Source: Lachnospiraceae bacterium
GTDB lineage: Bacteria; Bacillota; Clostridia; Lachnospirales; Lachnospiraceae
Length of the DNA: 35,053 bases
Direction of reading: 5' to 3'
Assembly (NCBI GenBank): GCA_028689655.1
Contig: JAQVCT010000026.1
Location: 1 to 35,053 of the forward strand
The notes below the pieces were generated by a model. The model was not told the DNA's origin, made no database searches, and saw only the letters and a program-made list of their open reading frames with translations. Position numbers and translations under genes: made by a program. Numbering within the stretch: position 1 is the first letter of the stretch; the number at the start of each line of letters is the position of its first letter. Below, piece by piece: positions 24,349-31,773 of the stretch.

Positions 24349-24619
24349 TTACAGATATGGGTTCTCCAAAAAATAAATATGGAGATTTGTATGTCTTTCA
24401 AGGGATGTAACTCTTCTTTTATGTATCTCCAGGATGCTGGGAAACTGTTAGGTCTTCCAATGTCAACTCTTCATCACTGGTCAGATCACCATGCGTAAAC
24501 TCAAAAGTTACATTTTTATGCTTGTAGATTATCTTAAAAATATGCTCCAATGCTGCTTTGTCAGATTTTCCTTCAACGATAAACACAACTGCTTTTTTCA
24601 TTTCCGTCTTTCGTGGCAT
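24349..24619 (-). pseudogene. Internally deleted TOPRIM-type effector partner of the AAA ATPase
   Basis: The intact first 57 or so residues include AVVFIVEGKSDKAALEHIF, the start of a TOPRIM domain with its catalytic glutamate. The frame then runs into a short unrelated tail and stops at 24419. Just downstream, other frames read W-R-Y-I-K-E-E-L-H and then SLERHTNLHIYFLENPYL to a stop at 24349, which look like the authentic C-terminus. The simplest reading is a large internal deletion plus at least one frameshift. The ATPase gene ends 21 nt upstream. The identification of the tail rests on my memory of related proteins and should be searched. Confidence 0.6.
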
Positions 24620-24640
24620 AAGTCATTCTCCTTTCCAGTT

Positions 24641-26104
24641 TTACTGTACATCGTCTTCTAGTATTTGTCGGAAAGCATCTGACAATGGAATTTCGACCTT
24701 GGATTCTCCACGTCCTGCACGACGGAATGCATATCCCATAGCCTGCAGTTCAGTTTCATCATACAATTCTTCTTTTTGTCCTCCAAGCGTAATTGTTCTG
24801 ATATAGAAATCCCTTCTGTTATGATTCTTTTCCACACCAACCAGTCGAATATAGCGATTCATTGGATTTGTTGTAGAGTAGATTATGTTTTTGTTTGGAA
24901 GTTTCTCTAAAACACGAAGGTTATGGGAAGTGAAAATCAACTGTCCCTTAGCCTCGTCCATCATCATTCCAAGCATCTCTCCCAACAGATACTCAAATAT
25001 TCCAGAATCAAGTTCGTCCACTACCAAACATATTTCAGGCGAATTATAAAGGGCAATGAGATATTGAAGCAGTGAAATAATACGTTTAATCCCCTCTGAT
25101 TCATATTTTGTAAGGAACCTTTTACCGTCACGATTGGAATATACTTCTACCTGCATATATTTTTTGCCATCTGATTTCACTTCCTCATTATTAACAACTA
25201 ATTCGATGGAAAGCTTCGGGATAATGGATTTGATTGCTATATTGATAGAATCAATCACTGGCTCTAATTGTTCATAAATTTCTTCCGGTACTTCTCCTCT
25301 TCCATTCATGACAAGAGGCAGGCATCCCTGGGTAATCATGTTTCCTTTTTCTCTGTGTACATTCAGTGGGATAATATTATTATTGATAGCACCAAGCTGA
25401 TTCACTTTTACTACCTGAAAACATCCACAGCCAAAATGAATCAGACTACGAACAACACTTGCAAATTCTTTCTCATTGTCTTGTTCCTTTTCACTATTTG
25501 CAATACTTTTTGATATAAGCTCATTAAAGAAAATTGAAATATTTTTCTGAGCGCAGTACACAGCAAGGTTTTTCAGCATACCTGTCTTTTCAAAGAAATG
25601 GATGCTTTTTGATTCCATCTGCGGTTCTATGTCGTTGATAATCGCATCTTCGTCATAATATGGATTATGAAATTCCAACATTTTTTCGTTTTTCCAGTTA
25701 CGTCCTTTTATCTGATACGCAAGACGTTCTGATTTCAAATGTATCTTTTTATTTGACTTATCTACAGACAATGCAAGATCATACTGCACTCTGTATTTTT
25801 CTTCTTCCTGTTCCACAAAAAATACCGTTTTTATAACCGTATTGTTCTCGTCACTCAAAATACCTTCGTAAGTATCATAAGGGATTTCCATTCCACTCAA
25901 TGCATGCTTTACAATATCCAAGGCTTCTACCATGGCAGTTTTTCCAGAACCATTTTGTCCATAAATTCCTACGATATCGCTTTCTGAAATACATGCATCA
26001 TTTTGTACACTGCTGTAATTCATGTATTTTATCTGTCCGTATTCCACATTTTTAAAATTGAACAATTCATTTTGAATAATTCGCACTATTCTTCTCGCTT
26101 TCAT
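24641..26104 (-). CDS. AAA family (AAA_15/AAA_21-like) ATPase of an AAA-TOPRIM defence pair
   Basis: 487 aa. Walker A GIYGQNGSGKT (residues 46-56), Walker B ICLVVDELDSGIFEYLLGEM, and the ABC-like switch FTSHNLRVLE. This is the COG1106-type ATPase usually paired with a TOPRIM or other effector in abortive-infection systems (AbiL- or PARIS-like; the exact type cannot be fixed here). GGAGG lies 8 nt before the ATG. A good promoter lies about 100 nt upstream. Its effector gene directly downstream is degraded, so the ATPase is probably an orphan sensor. Confidence 0.85.
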   Translation of the reverse strand: MKARRIVRIIQNELFNFKNVEYGQIKYMNYSSVQNDACISESDIVGIYGQNGSGKTAMVEALDIVKHALSGMEIPYDTYEGILSDENNTVIKTVFFVEQEEEKYRVQYDLALSVDKSNKKIHLKSERLAYQIKGRNWKNEKMLEFHNPYYDEDAIINDIEPQMESKSIHFFEKTGMLKNLAVYCAQKNISIFFNELISKSIANSEKEQDNEKEFASVVRSLIHFGCGCFQVVKVNQLGAINNNIIPLNVHREKGNMITQGCLPLVMNGRGEVPEEIYEQLEPVIDSINIAIKSIIPKLSIELVVNNEEVKSDGKKYMQVEVYSNRDGKRFLTKYESEGIKRIISLLQYLIALYNSPEICLVVDELDSGIFEYLLGEMLGMMMDEAKGQLIFTSHNLRVLEKLPNKNIIYSTTNPMNRYIRLVGVEKNHNRRDFYIRTITLGGQKEELYDETELQAMGYAFRRAGRGESKVEIPLSDAFRQILEDDVQ

Positions 26105-26204
26105 TCAGATATCCTCCATCTATTATATTAGACATTCTATAAAAATATTCTATTACATAGTATTTGTAGTTCTCTGTTTTTCTATTCATGCTCTTACGAG
26201 TAGA

Positions 26205-26233
26205 ATTATACATCAATCCATACATTTTGTCCA
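26205..26233 (-). promoter_or_regulatory. Promoter of the AAA ATPase operon
   Basis: Minus strand TGGACA (26228-26233), 17-nt spacer, TATAAT (26205-26210). The leader to the ATG at 26104 is about 95 nt. Confidence 0.7.
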
Positions 26234-26267
26234 GTTTAATCATTTTTATTGAAGAAGATATTATTTT

Positions 26268-26425
26268 GAAAATAAGAAAAAGCAGACATGCATTAACACA
26301 TCTGCTTCGTAACCGCTTCATAGCGAGTGTCTTGTAAAAGTTGAATCGCATTTTCATGCGATCATACATTTTTGTTTTTCTTTTTGATTTGAATACTTTC
26401 ATCATACTGCTTTACGCCAAAGCAA
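26268..26425 (-). ncRNA. Candidate structured small RNA ending in an intrinsic terminator
   Basis: Four stem-loops in series on the minus strand. TGCTTT / AAAGCA lies at about 26410-26425. A perfect 7-bp ATCGCAT / ATGCGAT stem with a GAAA tetraloop is at 26345-26362. CGCT / AGCG with loop ATGA is at 26314-26325. A terminator stem of 11 bp (two G-U pairs) is at 26280-26307, followed by UUUUUCUUAUUUU. A 112-codon frame crosses the region but has no ribosome site and runs through the terminator. No convincing own promoter was found. No known RNA family was recognised. Confidence 0.4.
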
Positions 26426-26426
26426 T

Positions 26427-26516
26427 TTAAAGACAACAGTTTAAATTTTTCTTTTTCTGAAAAAGATATCCATATGTTGTTCCAATTACACCTAATCCCA
26501 TTATTAGAATATTCAA
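26427..26516 (-). pseudogene. N-terminal remnant of a ketopantoate-reductase-like dehydrogenase
   Basis: A TTG start with AAGGGGTGA upstream opens 29 codons reading NILIMGLGVIGTTYGYLFQK, the Rossmann GxGxxG start of 2-dehydropantoate 2-reductase-like proteins. It then runs into lysine-rich nonsense and a stop. A full gene is about 300 codons; the rest is missing. A TATACT box at 26554-26559 may be its old promoter. Confidence 0.5.
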
Positions 26517-26608
26517 AATAATCACCCCTTTATAAATTGAAATTAATAACCTTAGTATAGCACTGTGGTGATCAAAAAGCATTTTAACTTTATCATTTCT
26601 TCAAGTTA

Positions 26609-26652
26609 GCAACGAGGTCGGAAACCTGATTGTTGGTTTTCGACCTCGTTGC
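26609..26652. other. Strong 18-bp hairpin without U-run at the end of the tnpW remnant
   Basis: Arms GCAACGAGGTCG (26609-26620) and CGACCTCGTTGC (26641-26652) pair perfectly, extended inward by GAAACC / GGTTTT. It follows the tnpW remnant by 13 nt. It could be an element-end structure or a hairpin that ends the tnpW transcript. Confidence 0.6.
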
Positions 26653-26665
26653 ATTATTACTGTGG

Positions 26666-26857
26666 TCACATATTGCTAACCTCATTTTTCAGCATACGCC
26701 TAATTTTATCGAACATGGTCTCGGTGCTGGTGTTGCTGAAATGGACGCGTACTCAGTAGGCAGTCTTGCCGATTTTCTTTATCAGCGCTGAGGAATCAAT
26801 CTCCTGTTTCGGAAGTGCAGCAGCGGTGTTTGTGGTGCTGGTGGTGGTATTGTTCAT
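26666..26857 (-). pseudogene. tnpW: tnpW-like transposon-encoded small protein, interrupted by an opal stop
   Basis: The ATG at 26857 follows AAAGGA and reads MNNTTTSTTNTAAALPKQEI, then IKKIGKTAY, a TGA stop at 26753-26755, and continues in frame as VRVHFSNTSTETMFDKIRRM to a stop at 26666. Without the stop this is the 63-aa TnpW protein carried by Tn4451-like elements of clostridia. A single C-to-T change (CGA to TGA) explains the break. The segment is GC-richer than its flanks, marking a decayed mobile element. Confidence 0.75.
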
Positions 26858-27146
26858 AGGCGGTTCCTTTCAGTCGGTGAAAAGTTTGGCGGTTTCATTT
26901 TTATTGGCGGCGGCGTTGTCGCGCCGATAGTTTCTGCCCGAAAAACAAATCGGTAGGCTAAATTCACAAAAGCTGGCAAGATATGCTCGGCGCGGGTAGC
27001 ATGTGAATGTGAATGGTGATTGTGAGTTTCAAAACAAGTTCGTTCATAAGCTTCTCCTTAAAAAATATTGATTTTTCGTGCATCATGTTGTATTCTTCGT
27101 GCAAATGGCATATACTAAAGATACCAGCAAGAGAGGAGATGATTGT
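26858..27146. other. GC-rich mobile-element debris upstream of tnpW and the toxin-antitoxin genes
   Basis: A minus-strand frame ending at the tnpW start codon reads NLAYRFVFRAETIGATTPPP and onward, probably the tail of an upstream element gene, with no start visible. The plus-strand end carries the toxin-antitoxin promoter. No complete gene is present. Confidence 0.5.
27088..27116 (+). promoter_or_regulatory. Promoter of the toxin-antitoxin operon
   Basis: TTGTAT (27088-27093), 17-nt spacer, TATACT (27111-27116). An imperfect inverted repeat GTATTCTT ... AAAGATAC spans the -10 region and could be the antitoxin operator. Confidence 0.7.
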
Positions 27147-27425
27147 ATGGCTGGCTCTACCACAAACATTAGCATCCGCATGGATGCAGACCTAAAGGCG
27201 CAGGCAGATACGCTGTTTAACGAATTGGGCATGAACCTTTCCACGGCGTTCAATATTTTCGTCCGTCAGTCGCTTCGTGAGGGGCGAATCCCTTTTGATG
27301 TTTCGCTGAATTTGCCCAATGTAGAAACCATCGCTGCCATGCAGGAGGCAGAAAGGATTGCGAAAGACCCGAATGTAAAGGGTTATACTGATTTACATCA
27401 GTTGTTTGCAGACCTTGACGCATGA
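27147..27425 (+). CDS. dinJ: RelB/DinJ-type antitoxin
   Basis: 92 aa. The ribbon-helix-helix N-terminus TTNISIRMDADLKAQADTLF, followed by ELGMNLSTAFNIFVRQSLRE, is the classic DinJ/RelB pattern: dimeric DNA binding with a C-terminal toxin-binding tail. The ATG at 27147 has GAGAGGAG upstream; the longer frame from 27078 overlaps the promoter and is rejected. It overlaps the toxin by 4 nt (ATGA), so translation is coupled. Autorepression is expected from the family. It sits inside mobile-element debris, yet the pair itself is intact. Confidence 0.93.
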   Translation: MAGSTTNISIRMDADLKAQADTLFNELGMNLSTAFNIFVRQSLREGRIPFDVSLNLPNVETIAAMQEAERIAKDPNVKGYTDLHQLFADLDA

Positions 27426-27703
27426 AGTACACCGTAAAATACACGACGACTTTCAAAAAAGACTATAAACTGGCAAAAAGACGTGGCTTAAAAATTGAAC
27501 TATTACAAGAGGTCGTGGCTTGCCTTTCACAGGGCGAACCACTCCCCGACAGGAACAAAGACCACGCCCTTACAGGTGATTGGGTCGGACACCGGGAATG
27601 TCACATTCTCCCGGATTGGCTGCTGGTCTATCGTATGGAAAACGATGTACTGGTGCTGACGCTTGCCCGCACAGGAACACACACCGACTTATTTGGCAAA
27701 TAG
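27422..27703 (+). CDS. yafQ: YafQ-type mRNA interferase toxin
   Basis: 93 aa RelE-superfamily toxin. The YafQ core is evident: KDHALTGDWVGHRECHILPD, WLLVYRMENDVLVLTLARTG and THTDLF, including the histidines and aspartate of the E. coli YafQ active site and its catalytic C-terminal histidine. It cleaves mRNA on the ribosome and is neutralised by the antitoxin encoded just upstream. A terminator follows 12 nt after the stop. Confidence 0.94.
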   Translation: MKYTVKYTTTFKKDYKLAKRRGLKIELLQEVVACLSQGEPLPDRNKDHALTGDWVGHRECHILPDWLLVYRMENDVLVLTLARTGTHTDLFGK

Positions 27704-27714
27704 TAAACCGTGCT

Positions 27715-27750
27715 GCCGCCCTATGGAGAATTTCTCCGTGCGGCGGTTTT
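27715..27750 (+). terminator. Terminator of the dinJ-yafQ operon
   Basis: CCGCC (27716-27720) pairs with GGCGG (27742-27746) around an inner ATGGAGA / TCTCCGT stem, followed by TTTT. Confidence 0.75.
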
Positions 27751-27757
27751 GCTATCT

Positions 27758-27964
27758 TCATCTGTCGTGTTCCTCCTTGTATTTGGGTTGGTCGGCTTTG
27801 GCAAACTGCTCGGAGACCTCGGCTTTCCATTGCTTTGGCGTGATGCCCTCGCCGGTGGCCTTTAATTCTTTGAAGTAACGGGCGACGCTGTCGAATAAGG
27901 CCAGCTCCGCGCTGCTCCAGAGTGTGGAGCGGTCTTGATTTCTCAAAACCGCCATTTTGGGCAC
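27758..27964 (-). pseudogene. C-terminal scrap of a mobilisation (relaxase-like) protein
   Basis: 68 codons reading WSSAELALFDSVARYFKELK, then ATGEGITPKQWKAEV and an early stop. The phrase VARYFKELK...TPKQW resembles the tail of relaxase/MobA-like proteins of clostridial mobile elements as I remember them. No start with a ribosome site is present. The GC content matches the tnpW/TA segment, so it is part of the same decayed element. Identity is tentative. Confidence 0.35.
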
Positions 27965-28053
27965 TACTATTTACTTGAAACGCGCGAATATTCGGCCATC
28001 GAATCAACGGTTTTTATTTTCCGTCATTCGGTAGCTATATATATTGTCTTTAC

Positions 28054-29163
28054 TTAAAAATACCCATGTTTATAAAAATTTGATATTGCATTGATTCTAT
28101 CCTGCACCATTTTCTTGCAAATTTCAGCGTAGGGATAATCTCCAGATGCACCATGATAAACGCCTGCATAAACATGTAAATCAGTAAATATACCAGCTTG
28201 TTGAAGTTTCTGTGCGTATGCTATTGATTCATCTCGAAATACATCCACTTCACCTACAGAAATAAATGTTGGGGGAAGGCCTTCAAAATTATTCAGCACA
28301 GCGGGGGAAGCTTGTGGTGATACCTTTTCCGGATGCTGCGTTCCTAAATACATTTCCCATGCCAGAATGTTTTCTTGGCGGCACCAAAACCTTTTATCTG
28401 TAATCTCCATAGCAGAAGAAGTGTTATTGCGATAGTCGAGCATAGGAGAATCCAAAAATTGTGCCGCTATTTTGGGTCCGTTTTCATCTCTGGCTTTAAT
28501 TGCTATTGCAGCTGCAATCCCCCCACCGGCGCTCATACCAGACACTACAATATTATCCGGATTTACATTTAATTCTTTTGCGTTTCCAGCAAACCACGAT
28601 AAAGCTGCATAGCAATCATTTAGGCCTGCCGGATATGGATTCTCTGGAGCAAGGCGATATTCAGGACTTATGATTGTGCAGTTTAGGCTATCAGCTTCAT
28701 TAATCAAATCGTTTGTAATTTCATTAACAGAGCCGAAAATCATTCCTCCTCCATGAATGTATAACATACCTGGCATATTGGAACCTGCGTGAACGGGCTT
28801 AAATATGTATATCGTGACATCTGGATTCCCAGGAAGTCCCGGTACTGTCTTTTGCGTTACAGTAACATTGTCATTTGTTGCAACATTCTCCGATTCCATT
28901 CCTTTGAGACTTTCCCGTATATCCGGAATCATTTCTTTGGTAACAAGTGAGCCAGTACCAAATTCCGGTAAATTTTTTCTTAATTCGGGGTGTATCTGTT
29001 CCGTTAAATCCATTTCCTCAATATCATTTACATTTACATCTGACAGAACCACTTGTGAGGTGCTGTTTTCCACCTTCGAGGACATATTTGAATTTGTTTG
29101 GCCACACCCGGATAACATGGATATGACAACTATAAGTATAATTGACATCAATTTCTTTTGCAT
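28054..29163 (-). CDS. HSL-type alpha/beta-hydrolase (esterase) lipoprotein
   Basis: About 369 aa. A lipoprotein signal peptide (KKLMSIILIVVISMLSGCG) ends in lipobox LSGC, so the enzyme is anchored outside the membrane. The hormone-sensitive-lipase family signatures are present: oxyanion motif YIHGGGMIFG, nucleophile VSGMSAGGG (GxSxG), acid in SVGEVDVFRDE, and a late histidine in YAGVYHGASG. The substrate is an acyl ester but is not specified. The ATG at 29163 is preferred: GGAG lies 6 nt upstream, while the ATG at 29169 abuts it. It lies 38 nt after the acyltransferase gene, in the MarR-controlled unit. Confidence 0.92.
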   Translation of the reverse strand: MQKKLMSIILIVVISMLSGCGQTNSNMSSKVENSTSQVVLSDVNVNDIEEMDLTEQIHPELRKNLPEFGTGSLVTKEMIPDIRESLKGMESENVATNDNVTVTQKTVPGLPGNPDVTIYIFKPVHAGSNMPGMLYIHGGGMIFGSVNEITNDLINEADSLNCTIISPEYRLAPENPYPAGLNDCYAALSWFAGNAKELNVNPDNIVVSGMSAGGGIAAAIAIKARDENGPKIAAQFLDSPMLDYRNNTSSAMEITDKRFWCRQENILAWEMYLGTQHPEKVSPQASPAVLNNFEGLPPTFISVGEVDVFRDESIAYAQKLQQAGIFTDLHVYAGVYHGASGDYPYAEICKKMVQDRINAISNFYKHGYF

Positions 29164-29201
29164 AAGCATCTCCTTACATACATACTGCTCTCGCAGGTCT
29201 C

Positions 29202-29726
29202 TTAATTTTTACTTTTGGTAAATTCCTGTATTCTTTCTCGGTCTATTTCCATAATATCCTTTCCATTTGGCAGATTTTCACCATAGACAAAATCGTAGTT
29301 TTGATTTTTAGGCTTACATTGATTCACACCGTATGCAATACTATTTTGTGGGATGTCTTTTGTGATAATCGCACCAGCCGCCACAATAGAATTAGTGCCT
29401 ATTACAACCGGTCCTAAAATTTTCGCCCCATCACAAACAATAACATTCTCGGCAATAATGGGACTTCCGACATTCTCCCACTTCTGTTGAGCCTTGTTAT
29501 ATTTCATATTAGAGCCCATCGTAACATTCTGATAAATCACCACACCGCTGCATATTTTAGCCGCAACAATCGTACAGCCGCGTGCATGATGTGCAAAAAG
29601 AACGCTTTCATCCATTTCAGCACAATGAATCTCACAACCATATAAACATTCCAGCTTTTCAGCCGCATTCTGACGTTGTTTGCTGTCATTCGAAAAGCAG
29701 CATGTTTTTAGAATTTCTTCAAACAT
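29202..29726 (-). CDS. Serine acetyltransferase-like hexapeptide-repeat acyltransferase
   Basis: 174 aa. A left-handed beta-helix is shown by hexapeptide repeats such as CTIVAAKICSGVVIYQNVTM and VIVCDGAKILGPVVIGTNSI, with HHARGCTIV before the first coil. It most resembles serine O-acetyltransferase (CysE)-like proteins, which transfer acetyl from acetyl-CoA, but it lacks the usual long N-terminal helical domain, so the acceptor is uncertain. GGAGG lies 11 nt before the ATG. First gene of a two-gene unit with the esterase; acetyl transfer and ester hydrolysis in one operon could be linked. Confidence 0.82.
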   Translation of the reverse strand: MFEEILKTCCFSNDSKQRQNAAEKLECLYGCEIHCAEMDESVLFAHHARGCTIVAAKICSGVVIYQNVTMGSNMKYNKAQQKWENVGSPIIAENVIVCDGAKILGPVVIGTNSIVAAGAIITKDIPQNSIAYGVNQCKPKNQNYDFVYGENLPNGKDIMEIDRERIQEFTKSKN

Positions 29727-29759
29727 TGCAATAAATACCTCCTACCATCTTCTTAATTT

Positions 29760-29826
29760 CTTCCTTGGAAGCAATTCAAGAGTAGCATCCCACTTCTTCC
29801 TTGTCAATATTTTTCTTCCAAGGAAG
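29760..29826 (-). promoter_or_regulatory. MarR-controlled promoter of the acyltransferase-esterase operon
   Basis: Minus strand TTGACA (29802-29807), 17-nt spacer, TACTCT (29779-29784, a weak -10). It is flanked by CTTCCTTGGAAG and its reverse complement CTTCCAAGGAAG (29815-29826 and 29760-29771), with a further AAGGAAG box directly after the -35. Confidence 0.7.
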
Positions 29827-29868
29827 GAAAAAACCAGCTTATCCCAAAAGAGATAAGCTGGTTTTTGA
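29826..29868. terminator. Bidirectional terminator after the MarR gene
   Basis: Perfect 12-bp stem AACCAGCTTATC / GATAAGCTGGTT (29832-29843, 29852-29863) with an 8-nt loop. T-runs follow on both strands. It ends the MarR transcript and separates it from the downstream operon promoter. Confidence 0.9.
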
Positions 29869-29879
29869 TAGAAACTTGA

Positions 29880-30371
29880 TTAGAGAGTATCTGCACGTCC
29901 TGATTTTATATCGATGCCTGATTTTTGCAGTTCCCCATCTAAATGACGACTGTATGTACTAGCGAAATGTAGGAGAAAACTGTATTCTTCATCGGATATT
30001 TGCTCGAACAGGGATGCGTCCCGTTCAGAAAACTTCTTGTGTAATTCTTCGTGAATTTTGTAAATTTTTTCCCCTTGATTGGTAAGTTGAAAGAATATTT
30101 CCTTTTTGTTTCCGGGATTTTTATATGCTCTGATTAAATCTTTTTCTATAAGTCTTTGGGTTAGTTTAGTTACTCCTCCCGTGGTCATGCGAAAACTTTC
30201 AGCAATTTTTGTTACATTGGAATCTGAATGTCCTCCTATATATTGAATGCAATGTATCTCAGAAGGCTTATAGCCATTCAAGCGTTTATTCTGTTCATAG
30301 TTTTCGAGCAGTATTTTCTTCTGGAAAATCTCCCAAAATTCCGCCAAAATCTGTTCCCCTTTTTCCATCAT
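29880..30371 (-). CDS. MarR family transcriptional regulator
   Basis: 163 aa. The winged helix is at about residues 35-105: GYKPSEIHCIQYIGG, then NVTKIAESFRMTTGGVTKLT (recognition helix) and RLIEKDLIRAYKNPGNKKEI (wing). GGAGG lies 6 nt before the ATG at 30371. It has its own promoter (TTGACG, TATAAT) and terminator. A matching AGGAAG box overlaps the -35 here and at the acyltransferase promoter, so it probably represses both. The ligand is unknown. Confidence 0.9.
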   Translation of the reverse strand: MMEKGEQILAEFWEIFQKKILLENYEQNKRLNGYKPSEIHCIQYIGGHSDSNVTKIAESFRMTTGGVTKLTQRLIEKDLIRAYKNPGNKKEIFFQLTNQGEKIYKIHEELHKKFSERDASLFEQISDEEYSFLLHFASTYSRHLDGELQKSGIDIKSGRADTL

Positions 30372-30401
30372 GTTATTCCTCCGATTTTTATTCTAACCTA
30401 T

Positions 30402-30430
30402 ATTATATTTTCTCTTTGCTTCCTCGTCAA
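30402..30430 (-). promoter_or_regulatory. Promoter of the MarR gene
   Basis: Minus strand TTGACG (30425-30430), 17-nt spacer, TATAAT (30402-30407). TTGACGAGGAAG matches TTGACAAGGAAG at the target promoter. Confidence 0.8.
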
Positions 30431-30748
30431 TTATTTTTTACATTTCAAATCGCCACTTTCTGTAATCAATAAATTTATCATTTACGTCACACTGGCAGTG
30501 AGTCTTTTACACACAGCGCTCCCCACCCCGCTTGTGTCAAGTTATTGTTACAAGATTTTTGAACTTTTTTGAGGTCAAAATCGGGGTTTTTCCAATAACT
30601 TCGTGGGGCTGGTGTTAAACTATTGCCATTTTGCGTGGAAATTGGTGTTAAATTAATGCTATAAATTTACTACTGAAAAAATGCTTGCCCTTTCGCACTG
30701 GTGTGTACCGCTTAATCTTCATAAAAGTTGCAGATTTCCACCTCTATT
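30431..30748. other. Gene-free stretch with a two-copy imperfect 33-bp repeat
   Basis: No gene is supported here. At about 30602-30667 two imperfect copies of a unit containing GGTGTTAAA (30611 and 30644) lie in tandem, preceded by a GC-rich patch (30515-30540). It may be the edge of an inserted or deleted element. Confidence 0.5.
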
Positions 30749-31756
30749 TCACTCATCTAAAATATTATTCACCAGCTTCTCTAATTCCTTTCGATCTGGT
30801 AAATACAACTCATATTTTGACACAAATAAATTTGTATCCATACCATACGTTGCATATTCTACAAGCAATTCATCCTTATTGCGACTAAAAATTATTCCAA
30901 TTGGTGGATTATCATCTGGCATACTTTCTTCCTTCGCAAAATATCCCATATACATATTCATTTGCCCAATATCCGCATGTTGCACTGAATTTCTTTTTAA
31001 ATCAATAAGTACAAAACATTTCAATATTCTATGGTAAAATACTAAATCCACATGGTAATGTATATTGTTGATAATCAACGGATATTGTCTTCCCACAAAA
31101 GTAAATCCTTTGCCTAATTCAAGAAGGAATTTTTGAAGATTGTCTATAATTTTCTGTTCTAAGTCTTCTTCAGAATATCTATTCTGTTCTGGCAAACCAA
31201 GAAATTCCAATGTATAGGTGTCCTTAATAACATCCTCCGGGGTCTGAAATGTAATCCCATTCTGTGCAAGTGCAATAATTCCTTCTTTATCCCTACTAAC
31301 TGCCAGTCTAAGAAATAATGCTGATTCCATCTGACGTCTTAACGTTCGCACATCCCATTTTTCTTTATAGCATTCCTTTTCATAAAAACTTCTTTCTAAA
31401 TCATCATCTATCTTAATTAATTCACATATATGAGACCAGCTTAATTTGTCAGACACTGTCTGACAATTTTCATAGCAGATGTAGAACTTTCGCATGTTAT
31501 TCAAATTTGGTCTACTATATCCTTTCCCTAATCTAAGTGTCAACTGTTGCGATAATGATGTCAGCATATTTGTCCCATATTTTGCCTTTATCTGTCCATC
31601 CTGCTCGAACTCAACAATATATTTTCCAATGGTCCAATAGGTCTCTGTGATTACTTTATTTACCTTCGTTGCAAGGTCATTTTTTGCTTCAGATACCGTT
31701 TTTGTAATTTCTTCAATTAAAGGCATAAGCTCATCAGATTTATTGATATTATTCAT
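30749..31756 (-). CDS. DUF1016 / YhcG-type PD-(D/E)XK nuclease
   Basis: 335 aa. The N-terminal DUF1016 helical domain (about 10-170) includes TYWTIGKYIVEFEQ, KYGTNMLTSLSQQL and YSRPNLNNMRKFY. The C-terminal nuclease core has D237 (HVDLVFYH) and D252-L-K254 (FVLIDLKRN), followed by ADIGQMNMYM. YhcG-type proteins occur with restriction, retron and other defence systems and are predicted to cut DNA. The ATG has AAAGGGG 5 nt upstream. A TATAAT box and a tandem TGTCTGACA pair lie just upstream, and a perfect inverted repeat of the same box lies inside the gene. The SF1 helicase gene lies 132 nt upstream. Confidence 0.92.
   Translation of the reverse strand: MNNINKSDELMPLIEEITKTVSEAKNDLATKVNKVITETYWTIGKYIVEFEQDGQIKAKYGTNMLTSLSQQLTLRLGKGYSRPNLNNMRKFYICYENCQTVSDKLSWSHICELIKIDDDLERSFYEKECYKEKWDVRTLRRQMESALFLRLAVSRDKEGIIALAQNGITFQTPEDVIKDTYTLEFLGLPEQNRYSEEDLEQKIIDNLQKFLLELGKGFTFVGRQYPLIINNIHYHVDLVFYHRILKCFVLIDLKRNSVQHADIGQMNMYMGYFAKEESMPDDNPPIGIIFSRNKDELLVEYATYGMDTNLFVSKYELYLPDRKELEKLVNNILDE
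31446..31466. repeat. Perfect inverted repeat of the TGTCTGACA box inside the DUF1016 gene
   Basis: Arms TTGTCAGACA (31446-31455) and TGTCTGACAA (31457-31466) with a 1-nt centre. It is the same 9-mer as at the promoter, about 320 bp away. Confidence 0.8.
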
Positions 31757-31773
31757 TTTACCCCTTTCTGAAT

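Noticed and set aside
24295..24498. Plus-strand ORF over the broken TOPRIM gene
   Set aside because: Antisense to the better-supported effector remnant, with no ribosome site.
26067..26405. 112-codon minus-strand ORF upstream of the AAA ATPase
   Set aside because: No ribosome site, crosses a terminator hairpin and the ATPase promoter, and overlaps the ATPase start; treated as non-coding with a candidate RNA.
27570..28007. Long minus-strand ORF over yafQ and its downstream region
   Set aside because: GC-rich shadow frame antisense to yafQ; its Arg/Pro/His-rich composition is typical of non-coding frames.
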